The position numbers and the translations under genes are program-made. Positions 1-8,436 of a stretch of 64,000 nt of DNA are shown here, in pieces. The stretch comes from Microbacterium sp. BH-3-3-3 (GTDB taxonomy: Bacteria; Actinomycetota; Actinomycetes; Actinomycetales; Microbacteriaceae), in contig NZ_CP017674.1 of assembly GCF_001792815.1 (NCBI RefSeq), positions 868,001-932,000 of the forward strand, written 5' to 3'. The notes below the pieces were generated by a model that saw nothing but the letters and a program-made list of their open reading frames with translations, searched no databases and was not told the origin of the DNA. The first letter of the stretch is position 1. Each line of letters opens with the position of its first letter.

Positions 1-366
1 CTGATCGAGCCGGACAGATGCCACTCCGCCGTCCGCGGCGGAATCGCCCGACACCGGAACGCCTCGCAGTTCGACGAACACGTCGCCGGCGAGCGGACCG
101 AGCTCGACGTCGTCCGAGGCGACGGTGACGTCGTCGAGACGGCCGCCGATCACCTGCGGGAGGACGAGACCTGCGACCTGCACATCGACGTCTTGGTCGT
201 CGGGGAGACCGACGTTCTCGACCACGAGCGAGCGCACCGTCCCGGTCACGACCGAGCGCGCGATGAACTCCGCTGCGACCACGGCCGCCACCAGCAGCAC
301 GATGACCACCACGATCACCGCGATCCGGCGACGGGGCCGACGGCGGGGCGTCGTGGCATCCGTCAT
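1..366 (-). CDS. DUF2993 (LmeA-like) membrane-anchored protein, partial
   Basis: The 122 visible residues begin MTDATTPRRRPRRR and run into a membrane helix (about residues 15-32) rich in Val, Ile and Leu. An exported domain follows, with the 'VxGLxLPQVIGGRLDDVTV' style of the DUF2993 family, whose characterised member LmeA binds phospholipid in the mycobacterial envelope. The ATG at 366 lies three bases after the argS stop, so the two genes are probably co-transcribed. The window edge removes the C-terminus. The family call rests on pattern similarity and gene position beside argS. Confidence 0.75.
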   Translation of the reverse strand, partial: MTDATTPRRRPRRRIAVIVVVIVLLVAAVVAAEFIARSVVTGTVRSLVVENVGLPDDQDVDVQVAGLVLPQVIGGRLDDVTVASDDVELGPLAGDVFVELRGVPVSGDSAADGGVASVRLDQ

Positions 367-369
367 CGC

Positions 370-2034
370 TTACATCCGCTCCGGAGCGCTGACGCCCAGC
401 AGCGTCAGACCGTTGCGCAGCACCTGGCCGGTGGCGTCGTTCAGCCACAGGCGCGTGCGGTGCACCGACTCGACGGGCGCGTCGCCCAGCGGGATGACAC
501 GGCAGTTGTCGTACCAGCGGTGATAGAGACCCGCGAGCTCCTCGAGGTAGCGCGCGACGCGGTGCGGCTCGCGCACCTCGGCGGCGAACGACACGATGCG
601 CGGGAACTCCTGCAGAGCGCCCAGCAGAGCCGACTCGGTCTCGTGGTCGAGCAGCTCGGGCGCGAACTCGGAGCGGTCGACCCCGGATGCCGCGGCGTTG
701 CGCGCCACGTTGTGCGTACGGGCGTGCGCGTACTGCACGTAGAAGACCGGGTTGTCGTTCGTGCGCTTCTGCAGCACGTCGAGGTCGATGTCGAGGTTCG
801 AGTCGGCCGAGCTGCGCGTGAGGGCGTAGCGGGCGGCATCCACCCCGACGATCTCGACGAGGTCCTCGAGGGTGACCACGGTGCCGGCGCGCTTGGACAT
901 GCGCATGGGCTGACCGTCGCGCACGAGGTTCACCATCTGACCGATGAGCACCTGGAGGTTGACGTTCGGCTCGTCGCCGAAGGCCGCGCACATCGCCATC
1001 AGGCGCTGGACGTAGCCGTGGTGATCGGCGCCGAGCATGATGATGCAGCGGTTGAAGCCGCGCTCGCGCTTGTCGAGGTAGTACGCCAGATCGCCCGAGA
1101 TGTAGGCGGGCTGCCCGTCGGACTTGATGATGACGCGGTCTTTGTCATCGCCGAACTCGGTCGAACGCAGCCACGTCGCCCCGTCGGCTTCGAAGATGTG
1201 GCCGAGTTCGCGCAGGCGAGCGACCGCGCGCTCGACGGCGCCCGAGTCGTGCAGGTCGTTCTCGTGGAAGTACACGTCGAAGTCGACGCCGAACTCGTGC
1301 AGCGACTGCTTGATCTCGCCGAACATGAGGTTGACCCCGAGCTCGCGGAAGGCCTCTTGCTTGGCCTCGGCGTCGAGGGCGTCGATGTCACCGTCGTACG
1401 CCTCGACCACGCGCTGCGCGATGTCGCCGATGTAGGCGCCGCCGTAGCCGTCTTCGGGCGTCGGGTCGCCCTGGTGGGCGGCGACGAGGCTGCGGGCGAA
1501 GCGGTCGATCTGCGCGCCGTGGTCGTTGAAGTAGTACTCGCGCGTCACCTGGGCGCCCTGCGCCGACAGCATGCGGGCGAGAGCGTCGCCGGCGGCGGCC
1601 CACCGCGTGCCGCCGAGGTGGATGGGCCCGGTGGGGTTGGCGCTGACGAACTCGAGGTTGATGATCTCGTCGGCGCGGGAGTCGTTCGTCCCGAAGGCCG
1701 CGCCCTGGTCGACGATCGTCTTGGCGAGCGCACCCGCGGCAGCCGCGTCGAGGCGGATGTTGATGAAGCCGGGACCAGCGACCTCGACGCTGGCGATGCC
1801 GTCGACGGCCTCGAGACCCGCGGCGATGTCGGCGGCGAACTCCCGTGGGTTGGCGCCGACGACCTTCGACAGCTTCATCGCGGCGTTGGAGGCCCAGTCG
1901 CCGTGGTCACGGTTCTTCGGGCGCTCGAGCGGAAGGTCGGCGGCCGTGATCCCCGCCGAAGAGCCCTCTCGTCGCGCCTCCGCGAGCGGGGCGATGACGG
2001 CGAGCAGGGCAGCGGAGAGGGCAGCGGGATCCAT
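370..2034 (-). CDS. argS: Arginyl-tRNA synthetase
   Basis: This class I synthetase charges tRNA-Arg with arginine in the cytoplasm. The protein has 554 residues, normal for bacterial ArgS. The HIGH-type signature is [11 protein letters not shown] (about residues 132-142), and the KMSKS-type loop reads RMSKRAGT near residue 378. A DALR-like anticodon-binding C-terminus ends in [10 protein letters not shown]. The start MDPAAL is the only sensible one. A TAGAAT hexamer ends nine bases upstream of the ATG and could be a -10 element giving a very short leader. The TAA stop leaves 3 bp before the DUF2993 start. Confidence 0.97.
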   Translation of the reverse strand: MDPAALSAALLAVIAPLAEARREGSSAGITAADLPLERPKNRDHGDWASNAAMKLSKVVGANPREFAADIAAGLEAVDGIASVEVAGPGFINIRLDAAAAGALAKTIVDQGAAFGTNDSRADEIINLEFVSANPTGPIHLGGTRWAAAGDALARMLSAQGAQVTREYYFNDHGAQIDRFARSLVAAHQGDPTPEDGYGGAYIGDIAQRVVEAYDGDIDALDAEAKQEAFRELGVNLMFGEIKQSLHEFGVDFDVYFHENDLHDSGAVERAVARLRELGHIFEADGATWLRSTEFGDDKDRVIIKSDGQPAYISGDLAYYLDKRERGFNRCIIMLGADHHGYVQRLMAMCAAFGDEPNVNLQVLIGQMVNLVRDGQPMRMSKRAGTVVTLEDLVEIVGVDAARYALTRSSADSNLDIDLDVLQKRTNDNPVFYVQYAHARTHNVARNAAASGVDRSEFAPELLDHETESALLGALQEFPRIVSFAAEVREPHRVARYLEELAGLYHRWYDNCRVIPLGDAPVESVHRTRLWLNDATGQVLRNGLTLLGVSAPERM

Positions 2035-2150
2035 AGCCCTGCAATTCTAGGCCGAGCCGGCTGCACGCTCCCCGCGCGCACGATGCGAGAGTCGCGGCCG
2101 TGGGCGACGACGCGCGGAGTCCGACGCCGTGTCTGCGGTTGCGCGGGGTC

Positions 2151-2960
2151 TCAGGCGATCTGCACCAGGGCTTCGTGGTCGTCGGGGGTCGCGGCATCCG
2201 GGACCTCGTTCTCGAGCACCGCGTCGACGTGCAGGCGATCGAGGCCGACATAGCCGCCGTAGAAGCTCAGGAACGCGCAGTCCGACGCGTCGCGTCCGGT
2301 CGCGATGCGCACGAGCGAGCGCCGGTCGGCGAGGCGGGTGGCGTCGATCACGTACCAGGCGCCGTCGAGGTAGGCCTCGGCGACGGCGTGGAAGTCCATC
2401 GGTTCGAGTCCCGGCGCGTAGCACGCGGCGTAGCGGGCGGGCATGTCCATGGCCCGCAGCAGCGCGATGACGACGTGCGCGTAGTCGCGGCAGACACCCT
2501 GGCCGGTCATCAGCGTGGTGACCGCGCTGTCGGTCCCGAGGCTCAGCCCGGGGGTGTACGTGACGGTGGACGCCACGAAGCTCGAGACCGCCGAGACCAA
2601 CTCCGCACCGGTGAGCCCGCGGAACTGGCGGCGAGCCTGGGCGAACACCTCGTCGGACTGGCAGTACCGACTGGGGCGCAGGTAGGTGATGGTCTCGAGG
2701 TCGCTCGTGCGGGGGTTCTGCGACGGGCCGTTCGCCCGCGCTTCGTACCGGACGGACAGCGGGCCCTGCTCCCCCGTGAGACGGTGCAAGCGGCTGCCCG
2801 ACTGGTCGACGATCTCGGTCGGCGTGTACACGCGATCGCCCTGCGAGAAGGTCAACGTCTCGCTCACGAGGGGCACCCCCTGGGCGGCGGTGATCTGGAA
2901 GATCAGGTCGACGGACGACCCCAGATCGAGGTCGAGTTCAGCGGTCACTCGGCGCGGCAC
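2151..2960 (-). CDS. Transglutaminase-like cysteine protease family protein
   Basis: The protein has a papain-like transglutaminase fold. The predicted catalytic Cys is in GQGVCRDYAH, the His in MDFHAVAEAY and the Asp in VIDAT. The N-terminal half matches the bacterial transglutaminase-like N-terminal beta-sandwich (PRRVTAELDLDL onward). I chose the GTG at 2960 because GAGGATGG sits just upstream; the frame stays open to 3044, but the extra residues look non-coding. With this start it has 269 residues and no signal peptide. It may be a cytoplasmic peptidase or amidase; the substrate is unknown. Confidence 0.85.
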   Translation of the reverse strand: MPRRVTAELDLDLGSSVDLIFQITAAQGVPLVSETLTFSQGDRVYTPTEIVDQSGSRLHRLTGEQGPLSVRYEARANGPSQNPRTSDLETITYLRPSRYCQSDEVFAQARRQFRGLTGAELVSAVSSFVASTVTYTPGLSLGTDSAVTTLMTGQGVCRDYAHVVIALLRAMDMPARYAACYAPGLEPMDFHAVAEAYLDGAWYVIDATRLADRRSLVRIATGRDASDCAFLSFYGGYVGLDRLHVDAVLENEVPDAATPDDHEALVQIA

Positions 2961-3120
2961 CGGGCCATCCTCGCACGCCGCACGGGGACGACGGCTCGCG
3001 ACCGGCGAATGCGGATGAATGGATGCCATTCGGCGGCCGCGCAACGAGATGGGGCGTCGTCGTCCGGGGTCGGAATCGTGACGTGGCCGGCGGCGATACC
3101 GCCGCGGTCCTCACCCGGAC

Positions 3121-3654
3121 TCAGCCGTCTTTCTTGCCCGGTCCGCCCCCGCTGTCTTTTCCGTTCCCGTTGTTGCCGTTCCCGTTGTTGCCGTTCCCGC
3201 TGCCGTTGCCGTTGCCGCCCGGAGCCTGGTCGGACGGCGCGTTGCCCGGATCCTGCTCGCCCGGGTCGACCTCGGTGCCGTCATCGCTCGATTCGTCTTC
3301 TTCCGGCACGGACGGCTGCTGCTGCACGGGCTCGCTCGTCTGCGCCGGCTCTGGCTCCGGCGTCGGGGTGGGGATGAGGGAGGTGAGATCAGCGCGCACG
3401 GTGGCGATGCGGCTGAGGATCGCCTCGGCCTCGTCTGCGGGGAGCTCTCCGGCGTCGCGACGAGCGATGACCTCGGCCTCGAGAGCATCGAGCGTCGCCA
3501 GGGCGGCGGCGTAGTCACCGCCGGACGCCTGCGCGGCGACCATCTCGACCGTCGACTGCCACGCGGTCGGCTCGGCCGCGGGCGGCGTGCACGCCGAGAG
3601 GGTCAGGACCGCAGCCAAGACGAGACCGGCGGCGGGAGCGATACGGCGCCTCAT
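3121..3654 (-). CDS. Small lipoprotein with Asn-Gly-rich tail
   Basis: The 177-residue protein has a typical lipoprotein signal: MRRRIAP, a hydrophobic helix, then the lipobox LSAC with Cys at about 22. A helical segment follows (about 30-95), then an acidic linker rich in Pro, Gln and Glu. The low-complexity tail is built from GNG/GNNGNG units, encoded by imperfect 15-bp DNA repeats around 3165-3220. Its ATG overlaps the stop of the upstream kinase (ATGA), so the two are [15 protein letters not shown] coupled. It may be an extracytoplasmic partner or target of that kinase pathway; this is inference from context. Confidence 0.8.
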   Translation of the reverse strand: MRRRIAPAAGLVLAAVLTLSACTPPAAEPTAWQSTVEMVAAQASGGDYAAALATLDALEAEVIARRDAGELPADEAEAILSRIATVRADLTSLIPTPTPEPEPAQTSEPVQQQPSVPEEDESSDDGTEVDPGEQDPGNAPSDQAPGGNGNGSGNGNNGNGNNGNGKDSGGGPGKKDG

Positions 3655-4775
3655 GGAGCGACTTCCTTCCAGAGGTCATCGACGTGTTGGTCGAGCGGCT
3701 GCGGGAGCGACGGGAGCTCGGGCTGCACGCTCGATCCCGCGCTCGACACGGCGACGGCCGCCGTCACCGCTCCGGCGGCGAGGAGCACCGCGAGCACGGA
3801 CGCCACGATCACGAGCCGACGCGAGGGGCGACGAGACGTCGAGGCGGATGAGTCGAGGATGCGCGTGGGCGCGGTCGCGTCGGGCAGCGGCGCGGTGCGC
3901 GGAGAGGACGCGGCCGGCGACGTCTCGAGGTCGGACAGGGGGCGCAACACGGCGATGAGGCCCGCGGCATCCGGTCGCTTCGCCGGGTCGACGGCCGTCA
4001 TGTCCTGCAGCACCGTACGCCAGCGGTCGGGGATCGACGGCGGGATCTCGGGGGCCGCGACCAGACGCGCGGCGAGCGCCTCGTGCGGCGTGCGGCCGGC
4101 GAAGGCGCGCGTTCCCGTCAGCGCCTCGAGCAGCACGAGCCCGAGGGCGTACACGTCGCTGGGCGGGGCCGCCGGCATGCCCCGCGCCTGCTCGGGGCTG
4201 AGGTAGGCGGCGGTGCCGATGACGGTGTCGGCGCGTGTCAGGCGCGTCGCCCCCACCAGCGACGCGATCCCGAAGTCGGCCAGGGTCGCGCGGGGGCTCT
4301 CGCCCGCGTGGGCGGCGGGGCGCACGAGGATGTTCGACGGCTTGACGTCGCGGTGCACGATGCCGCGGGAATGGATGACGGTGAGCGCCTCGGCGATCTC
4401 GCGCCCCGTGCGGGCGACGTCGGGGCCGGGGAGGGGTCCGCGGGCGATGAGCTCGCCGAGCGTCGGGCCGGCGATCAGCTCCATCGACAGGTAAGCCGGT
4501 TCGGCGGCGAGACGCGCGTCGTAGAGCGTGACGAGCGACGGGTGCGACAGTGAGGCGAGCAGGCGGATCTCGGAACGCACGCGCGCGGCGTCTGACGGGT
4601 CGGCGCTGCCCGCGTCGATCACCTTCAGCGCGACGGTGCGCCCGAGACTCGTATCCACAGCCTCGTACACACGGGCATACCCACCCTGTCCGAGCACGCG
4701 GCCCAGACGGTACCGACCGTCGAAGAGGCCGCCGACAGCGGAATCGTCGGCGACGGTGGGAGGGGGTTCGGTCAT
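3651..4775 (-). CDS. Membrane Ser/Thr protein kinase (PknB-like)
   Basis: The Hanks-type kinase domain occupies about residues 16-275: a glycine-rich loop (LGQGGYARVYEA), the ATP-binding Lys in VALKVI, the catalytic loop HRDVKPSN and the DFG motif in LADFGIAS. A Thr/Ser-rich juxtamembrane linker is followed by one membrane helix (about 318-342). The external tail is short, about 30 residues, with no PASTA repeats, so this is not the cell-wall-sensing PknB itself. GAGGGACCC precedes the ATG. The downstream lipoprotein overlaps by 4 bp and DUF6458 lies 34 bp upstream, suggesting one operon. Confidence 0.93.
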   Translation of the reverse strand: MTEPPPTVADDSAVGGLFDGRYRLGRVLGQGGYARVYEAVDTSLGRTVALKVIDAGSADPSDAARVRSEIRLLASLSHPSLVTLYDARLAAEPAYLSMELIAGPTLGELIARGPLPGPDVARTGREIAEALTVIHSRGIVHRDVKPSNILVRPAAHAGESPRATLADFGIASLVGATRLTRADTVIGTAAYLSPEQARGMPAAPPSDVYALGLVLLEALTGTRAFAGRTPHEALAARLVAAPEIPPSIPDRWRTVLQDMTAVDPAKRPDAAGLIAVLRPLSDLETSPAASSPRTAPLPDATAPTRILDSSASTSRRPSRRLVIVASVLAVLLAAGAVTAAVAVSSAGSSVQPELPSLPQPLDQHVDDLWKEVAP

Positions 4776-4809
4776 GGCGGGTCCCTCGGGGTGATGCCCC
4801 CGAGAGCGA

Positions 4810-5064
4810 TCAGACGAGGTCGTCGTTCGAGGAGCGGGTGGTGGAACGGGTGACCTGCGCGCCGCCCGCGGCCTCGGTGCGGGTGACGGTGTCGGTCTGA
4901 CGGCGGCGAACGAGCAGCACGAGCCCGATCACGAACACGACCGCCCCCGCGCCCATCATGATGTACCCGATCATGCTGAGGTCCACGAATTCGTTCGGCA
5001 GGTTCACCGCGAACGCGAGGATGGCGCCGATGACGAAGAGCGCAATGCCGGCTCCGATACTCAT
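4810..5064 (-). CDS. DUF6458 family two-helix membrane protein
   Basis: This 84-residue protein begins MSIGAGIALFVIGAILAF and has two membrane helices joined by a short NLPNEFVDLSMIGYIM loop. A basic stretch (LLVRRRQTDT) and a Thr/Ser-rich tail follow. Such proteins (DUF6458) are common and uncharacterised in actinobacteria. The ATG at 5064 is preceded by GGAAAGGGG at good spacing; the frame is open further upstream without support. It is probably the first gene of the kinase/lipoprotein operon. Confidence 0.85.
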   Translation of the reverse strand: MSIGAGIALFVIGAILAFAVNLPNEFVDLSMIGYIMMGAGAVVFVIGLVLLVRRRQTDTVTRTEAAGGAQVTRSTTRSSNDDLV

Positions 5065-5271
5065 GACAGACCCCTTTCCAAGGTGGGTCCAGCATCGCAA
5101 GCGGTGACGAATGCGTCGACCGGTCTTGACAAAGGGCCGGCGCGCGCGATTCGGCCGCGGGCGCCGACGGTTTCACCCGGTCGACCATCGCGCTCGGCGG
5201 GCACCGCCGGTATCGACCACCTCGCACACTCGGTAGCCGTGTCGCCCCCGCAACGGCACGGGGAGGGCCTC

Positions 5272-6393
5272 ATGTCCGTGCCGACCACCGCCGACGCCGA
5301 TCTCGACATCGAGGCACTCGGGGTCGTCGTGCGCATGGCGATCGCAGGGCTCCCCCCGTCCGACCGCGATCTGCTGGGCGAGGCCTGGTCGGGCGCTCGC
5401 CCGGCGCATCCGCGGTCGCCCGTCGCCACGGTGGCTCCCCGGGCGCATTTCCACTTCGACGCGACCGTCGCCGATCTGACGACCCAGGTGACCCACGCCG
5501 CGCTCTCTGCCCGACGCGGTCACCTCTGGATGGTCCACGCGGGAGCCGTCGCCGATGACCGGGGCCGCGTGATCCTCTTCTCCGGTCGGTCCGGCATGGG
5601 CAAGACCACGCTCATGTCGCGTCTCGCGCGCGAGTACGCCTACGTCAGCGACGAGAGCGTCGGCGTCACCGCAGAGGGCGGGGTCGTGGCCTACCGCAAG
5701 CCGCTGTCGATCATCGACGATGTCGCGCGGGCCAAGCGACAGCTGTCTCCGCGCAGCCTGGGGCTGCGGGATCTGCCCGACGCACCTCTGCGGCTGCACG
5801 CCATCGTGGCTCTCGATCGCCTGAGCGGCGACGCGCCGCCGCGACTCGTCGAGCTTCCCGTCGACGAGGCCGTCGCCGCCCTCGCCCCGCAGTGCAGCTA
5901 TCTCGGCGAGCTCACGGCGCCCCTGCAGACCCTCATCGGCCACATCCAGGGGACGGGAGGCGCGCTCGGCCTGCGCTATCGCGAGGCCGAAGAGGTACTC
6001 CCCCTCGTGCGAGCCCTATTCGACACCGAGCGGGCGGCCCTGCCGGGTGCCATCGCGCTGAATGTTCCCCTCGCCCGGAACAATCGCCATCGCACCGACG
6101 TGCACCCCTTCCGCCGGACGCCGGTTCAGGATGCCGTCGAGCTCGACGGGCGTCTGGCGCTGCTGACGAGAGCTCCTGACGACCAGACCACCGTGCACCT
6201 CCTCGACGGGATCGGCCCCACCCTGTGGCTCGCCGCCGACGGCGCCTCGTTCGACGAACTCGTCACCGCCGCCGTGGAGACCCATGGGGCACCGGACGGG
6301 GGCGACGCGCGGGCGTCGGTTCGGCAGACTCTCGACTCGCTGCTCGACGTGGGGCTGCTCACGGGGCCGCGTCACAGCGACGATCACGGCTGA
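5272..6393 (+). CDS. HPr-kinase-like P-loop protein with PqqD-like C-terminal domain
   Basis: The central region has an HPrK/P-type nucleotide-binding loop, FSGRSGMGKTT (about residues 103-113), preceded by WMVHAGAV and followed by YVSDESVGV, the usual order in HprK-like kinases attached to peptide-modification clusters. The last 80 or so residues (DAVELDGRLALLTR to LLDVGLLTG) resemble PqqD, the peptide-chaperone domain of RiPP systems. I start at the ATG at 5272 because GGGGAGGG lies 5 bp upstream. It has 373 residues and stands alone: no precursor peptide, cyclase or radical-SAM gene is nearby. The substrate is unknown. Confidence 0.75.
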   Translation: MSVPTTADADLDIEALGVVVRMAIAGLPPSDRDLLGEAWSGARPAHPRSPVATVAPRAHFHFDATVADLTTQVTHAALSARRGHLWMVHAGAVADDRGRVILFSGRSGMGKTTLMSRLAREYAYVSDESVGVTAEGGVVAYRKPLSIIDDVARAKRQLSPRSLGLRDLPDAPLRLHAIVALDRLSGDAPPRLVELPVDEAVAALAPQCSYLGELTAPLQTLIGHIQGTGGALGLRYREAEEVLPLVRALFDTERAALPGAIALNVPLARNNRHRTDVHPFRRTPVQDAVELDGRLALLTRAPDDQTTVHLLDGIGPTLWLAADGASFDELVTAAVETHGAPDGGDARASVRQTLDSLLDVGLLTGPRHSDDHG

Positions 6394-6524
6394 GCACCCG
6401 CCGCGCGACCACGCCGGGCGGCCATTCACCCTCGACCGACGACGGATGGCGCTCACCGCCGATGCGGGTGAATTTGCCTTACGACCGGGTGAGTCGCCGG
6501 GTGTGCACGCGTCGGCGAACGAGA

Positions 6525-6560
6525 AGAGGGCCGCGGAGTCTGAACGACTCGCGGCCCTCT
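6525..6560. terminator. Hairpin resembling a tRNA terminator
   Basis: A 15-16 bp stem with a single bulge (arms 6525-6540 and 6546-6560) closes a TGAAC loop. It lies 10 bp from the tRNA remnant, the same arrangement as the hairpin 12 bp from the intact tRNA-Arg at 8440. It probably terminates leftward transcription and was duplicated with the tRNA end, or descends from a lost tRNA gene. Confidence 0.6.
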
Positions 6561-6570
6561 GCTGACACGT

Positions 6571-6598
6571 GCCCCCGACGGGAATCGGACCAGCGACC
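6571..6598 (-). pseudogene. tRNA-Arg 3'-end remnant (T arm and acceptor strand)
   Basis: Read on the minus strand, these 28 bases match the T-arm and 3' acceptor strand of the intact tRNA-Arg(CCG) at 25 of 28 positions. The bases that would form the anticodon arm, D arm and 5' acceptor strand are absent, so it is not a functional tRNA. With the intact gene in the same orientation 1.87 kb away, it looks like an old attachment-site duplication from integration at the tRNA 3' end. Confidence 0.65.
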
Positions 6599-6729
6599 GG
6601 CACGTGCGGTTGGTGAGCGCAGCGCGGAGCGCGAAGTCTGAAAAGAGCGAGCGATGGGAACGGAGCCGCGCTCGACCACTATCGCCTTGCCGTCGGAGCA
6701 CTAATCGAGGTGTGTTCCTGATCGCGTCG

Positions 6730-7320
6730 CTAGAGTTCGATCGGCCCCGGCGAGGGGACCTCGTCTGGCAGCCCGCCCTCGAGGATGGCGGCGACCATAT
6801 TCACGGCGCGGTCCGAGAGCGCATCCCCCGGGTAGAAGTCCTCGTAAAGTTCCTCGGCGTCGTTGAGTGTGGTGACGTCGCACAGTCGTAGAAGCTGCCG
6901 GATGTCGTTCGTATCGCGGCCGGGCCGGTTGGCGCGCAGCTTCATCGCCAGCATCGCTTCCTGAGCGGCGACGTGGATAACGATGCCGTCGTGGTCGTAG
7001 ATGGTCTCCCACTCGACGGATCTACGACCGAACGTGGGAAGCGCATCGGCCTTCTCGACGTCGAAGTTCAGCCAGCCCGGATCCCACCCGCGGGACTGGG
7101 CTACCTTCGCCGCGGCTGCTGCGACTTTGGCGTGACTTCCCGGCTCGATGTGGAGCGAATCGAGATCCTGCGTCGTGCCACGGTCGAAGTAGCGGAGCGC
7201 GAGAGCTGCTCCACCGACGATCCGGATACCCGCGACCTGGTGTGAGTCGTGCAGCTCAGCGATGAGGGCCCTGAGCCCGTCGAGGATGTCCTCTCTGTCG
7301 AGCGTCGTCGCCACGCTCAC
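6730..7320 (-). CDS. Nucleotidyltransferase-fold protein, AbiEii/DUF6036-like probable toxin
   Basis: The 196-residue protein has the signature of the AbiEii and DUF6036 nucleotidyltransferases: IVGGAALALRY, then RGTTQDLDSL, where the two acidic residues of the DxD metal site are seen. A later motif, KLRANRPGRDTNDIRQLL, is also typical. Family members transfer nucleotides to RNA targets and act as toxins paired with a DNA-binding antitoxin. The GTG/ATG start overlaps the stop of the upstream HTH gene by 4 bp, the normal order for this class of pair. Toxicity is inferred, not shown. Confidence 0.8.
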   Translation of the reverse strand: MSVATTLDREDILDGLRALIAELHDSHQVAGIRIVGGAALALRYFDRGTTQDLDSLHIEPGSHAKVAAAAAKVAQSRGWDPGWLNFDVEKADALPTFGRRSVEWETIYDHDGIVIHVAAQEAMLAMKLRANRPGRDTNDIRQLLRLCDVTTLNDAEELYEDFYPGDALSDRAVNMVAAILEGGLPDEVPSPGPIEL

Positions 7321-7889
7321 ACGCTCGCGAAGGTGTCACGCCAGACGAGCACACCGCGCTCGGCGAACTCGTCTGGCACCTCCGACGGGGGCGGAGTCGG
7401 GTCGGCCGGGTCGACGTCGAGCGTCGCGGGCGCACGGAGATACCGGCTCGGATCTGAAACCCACTCGGGTGCGGGGAGTCCTCCCTCTCGCAGCCGCCAG
7501 GCGACGAGACCCGCGAGCGCAGCATCCCACGCTCGATCCAGCGTCGATGCAGGCTCGGCCAAGCCGAGAATCCCTCGCACCAACCCTCGCTCGGCGAGAA
7601 GATTGTCGTTGAGTTGCAGGAGCGCGCGAAGAGCGCGGTCCCTCTGCCCTTCCGCTAGCCGATGCCGAATCTCTTCAGCCGCAGTCGCCGCGTCGTCACG
7701 CTGGGTCGGTGCGGAGTACAGCCGATGCCCTGCGCCGGCGAGCAGTCGCTCCACCGTGCCGAATTCGGTATCTCGCCCGCCCTCTGACCGGGAAACGCGG
7801 CTCTGGTCGATCTGAGTGCGGTCTGCGAGTTGCTTCTGAGTGAGTCGCTGGCTCTTGCGGGCGGCGCGGATGAGCGTCGAGGCAGTCAT
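7317..7889 (-). CDS. XRE-family HTH protein, probable antitoxin
   Basis: The N-terminal 60 or so residues form a Cro/C1-type helix-turn-helix (IRAARKSQRLTQKQLADRT, then QSRVSRSEGG). A C-terminal region (about 70-190) probably binds the toxin. I start at the ATG at 7889 because GGAGGG lies 6 bases upstream; an in-frame ATG at 7901 has no Shine-Dalgarno site. The stop overlaps the nucleotidyltransferase gene. An inverted repeat in the promoter suggests autorepression. Its less extreme GC content, unlike the flanking genes, points to acquisition by transfer. Confidence 0.85.
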   Translation of the reverse strand: MTASTLIRAARKSQRLTQKQLADRTQIDQSRVSRSEGGRDTEFGTVERLLAGAGHRLYSAPTQRDDAATAAEEIRHRLAEGQRDRALRALLQLNDNLLAERGLVRGILGLAEPASTLDRAWDAALAGLVAWRLREGGLPAPEWVSDPSRYLRAPATLDVDPADPTPPPSEVPDEFAERGVLVWRDTFASV

Positions 7890-7904
7890 TGCACCCTCCA
7901 TCGC

Positions 7905-7935
7905 AGTATGATTTCAGAGTCATATTCTACGTCAA
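7905..7935 (-). promoter_or_regulatory. Promoter and operator of the toxin-antitoxin operon
   Basis: On the minus strand a TTGACG -35 (7930-7935) and a CATACT -10 (7905-7910) flank the inverted repeat TATGA-N8-TCATA (7907-7924). The repeat lies across the spacer and -10, where binding by the XRE antitoxin would block RNA polymerase. The spacer of 19 bp is long, so the exact promoter is uncertain. Confidence 0.55.
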
Positions 7936-8393
7936 TCCGTCGCTCCGTTCCAGAGCTGTCGAATCTGGACGGCGCAGGAACTTCCAGCCGACAAACCGGG
8001 CCGGCGATGACGCGTGGCTCCCTATCTGTCGGCGCCGACAACGCGCTCACTCAGCGCCTGGCGGCTGAGGCCCGTGCGCATCCCCAGAGAAGACCACGGC
8101 ACGCTCTGATCGCGCAGATCTGCGATGAGGGAGTGGCGCTCCCGGAGTAGCGCAGAGCCTCCATCGGGCCGCTGCTGCTCGACGATTCGCTCGGACCGGC
8201 GTCTCTGGTGAAGGACAGCATCGCCGCACGCGGGCTGGCAGCGGCGTCACGTCGCACGGCGCGACGGCACACGCCCGGCGCCAACGCACACGTTACGCAC
8301 GACATCACGCCACATAGCGTGTGATCTCGCCACGAACGCGTGATCTCACCCGGCGCGAACGATGACGCTCCGACGAGGCCCGCCGCTAGACGA
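7936..8393. other. Non-coding or decayed part of the islet
   Basis: I find no gene that I can support. A rightward frame at 8008-8150 could encode 47 residues beginning MTRGSLSVGADNALTQ, but it has no Shine-Dalgarno site and no recognisable family. Near 8319-8350 the string CGTGATCTC or a close variant appears twice. The stretch may hold remains of a gene lost from the islet. Confidence 0.4.
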
Positions 8394-8428
8394 AAGGGAC
8401 CGCGGGTCTCAATGACCCGCGATCCCTT
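8394..8428 (-). terminator. Terminator of tRNA-Arg
   Basis: Arms 8394-8408 and 8414-8428 form a 15-bp stem with one mismatch around a 5-base loop. It lies immediately 3' of the tRNA on the minus strand and is followed by a short T run (CCCTTTCG). Confidence 0.85.
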
Positions 8429-8436
8429 GTCTCGCC

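Larger units (their letters stand above)
6394..6729. other. Intergenic region at the left end of the toxin-antitoxin islet
   Basis: No credible gene is seen here. The stretch holds a strong hairpin (6525-6560) and a tRNA 3'-end remnant (6571-6598), listed separately. From about 6600 the composition becomes less GC-rich than the neighbouring genes, marking the left end of the islet. Confidence 0.6.

Noticed and set aside
193-2253. 686-residue plus-strand frame opposite argS
   Set aside because: Antisense shadow of argS; no start signal or family features.
3165-3220. Possible CRISPR-like repeats
   Set aside because: The repeats are short, tandem and in frame within the lipoprotein gene, coding for GNG units; there are no spacers.
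5272-6393. A RiPP (lasso-peptide type) cluster around the HprK/PqqD-like gene
   Set aside because: No precursor peptide, leader protease, cyclase or transporter is seen within several kilobases.
6571-6650. A second complete tRNA gene
   Set aside because: Only the T arm and 3' acceptor strand are recognisable; no matching 5' acceptor strand, D arm or anticodon arm can be folded.
8008-8150. 47-residue rightward ORF in the islet
   Set aside because: No Shine-Dalgarno site, no family and atypical codon use; kept only as a remark on the region.
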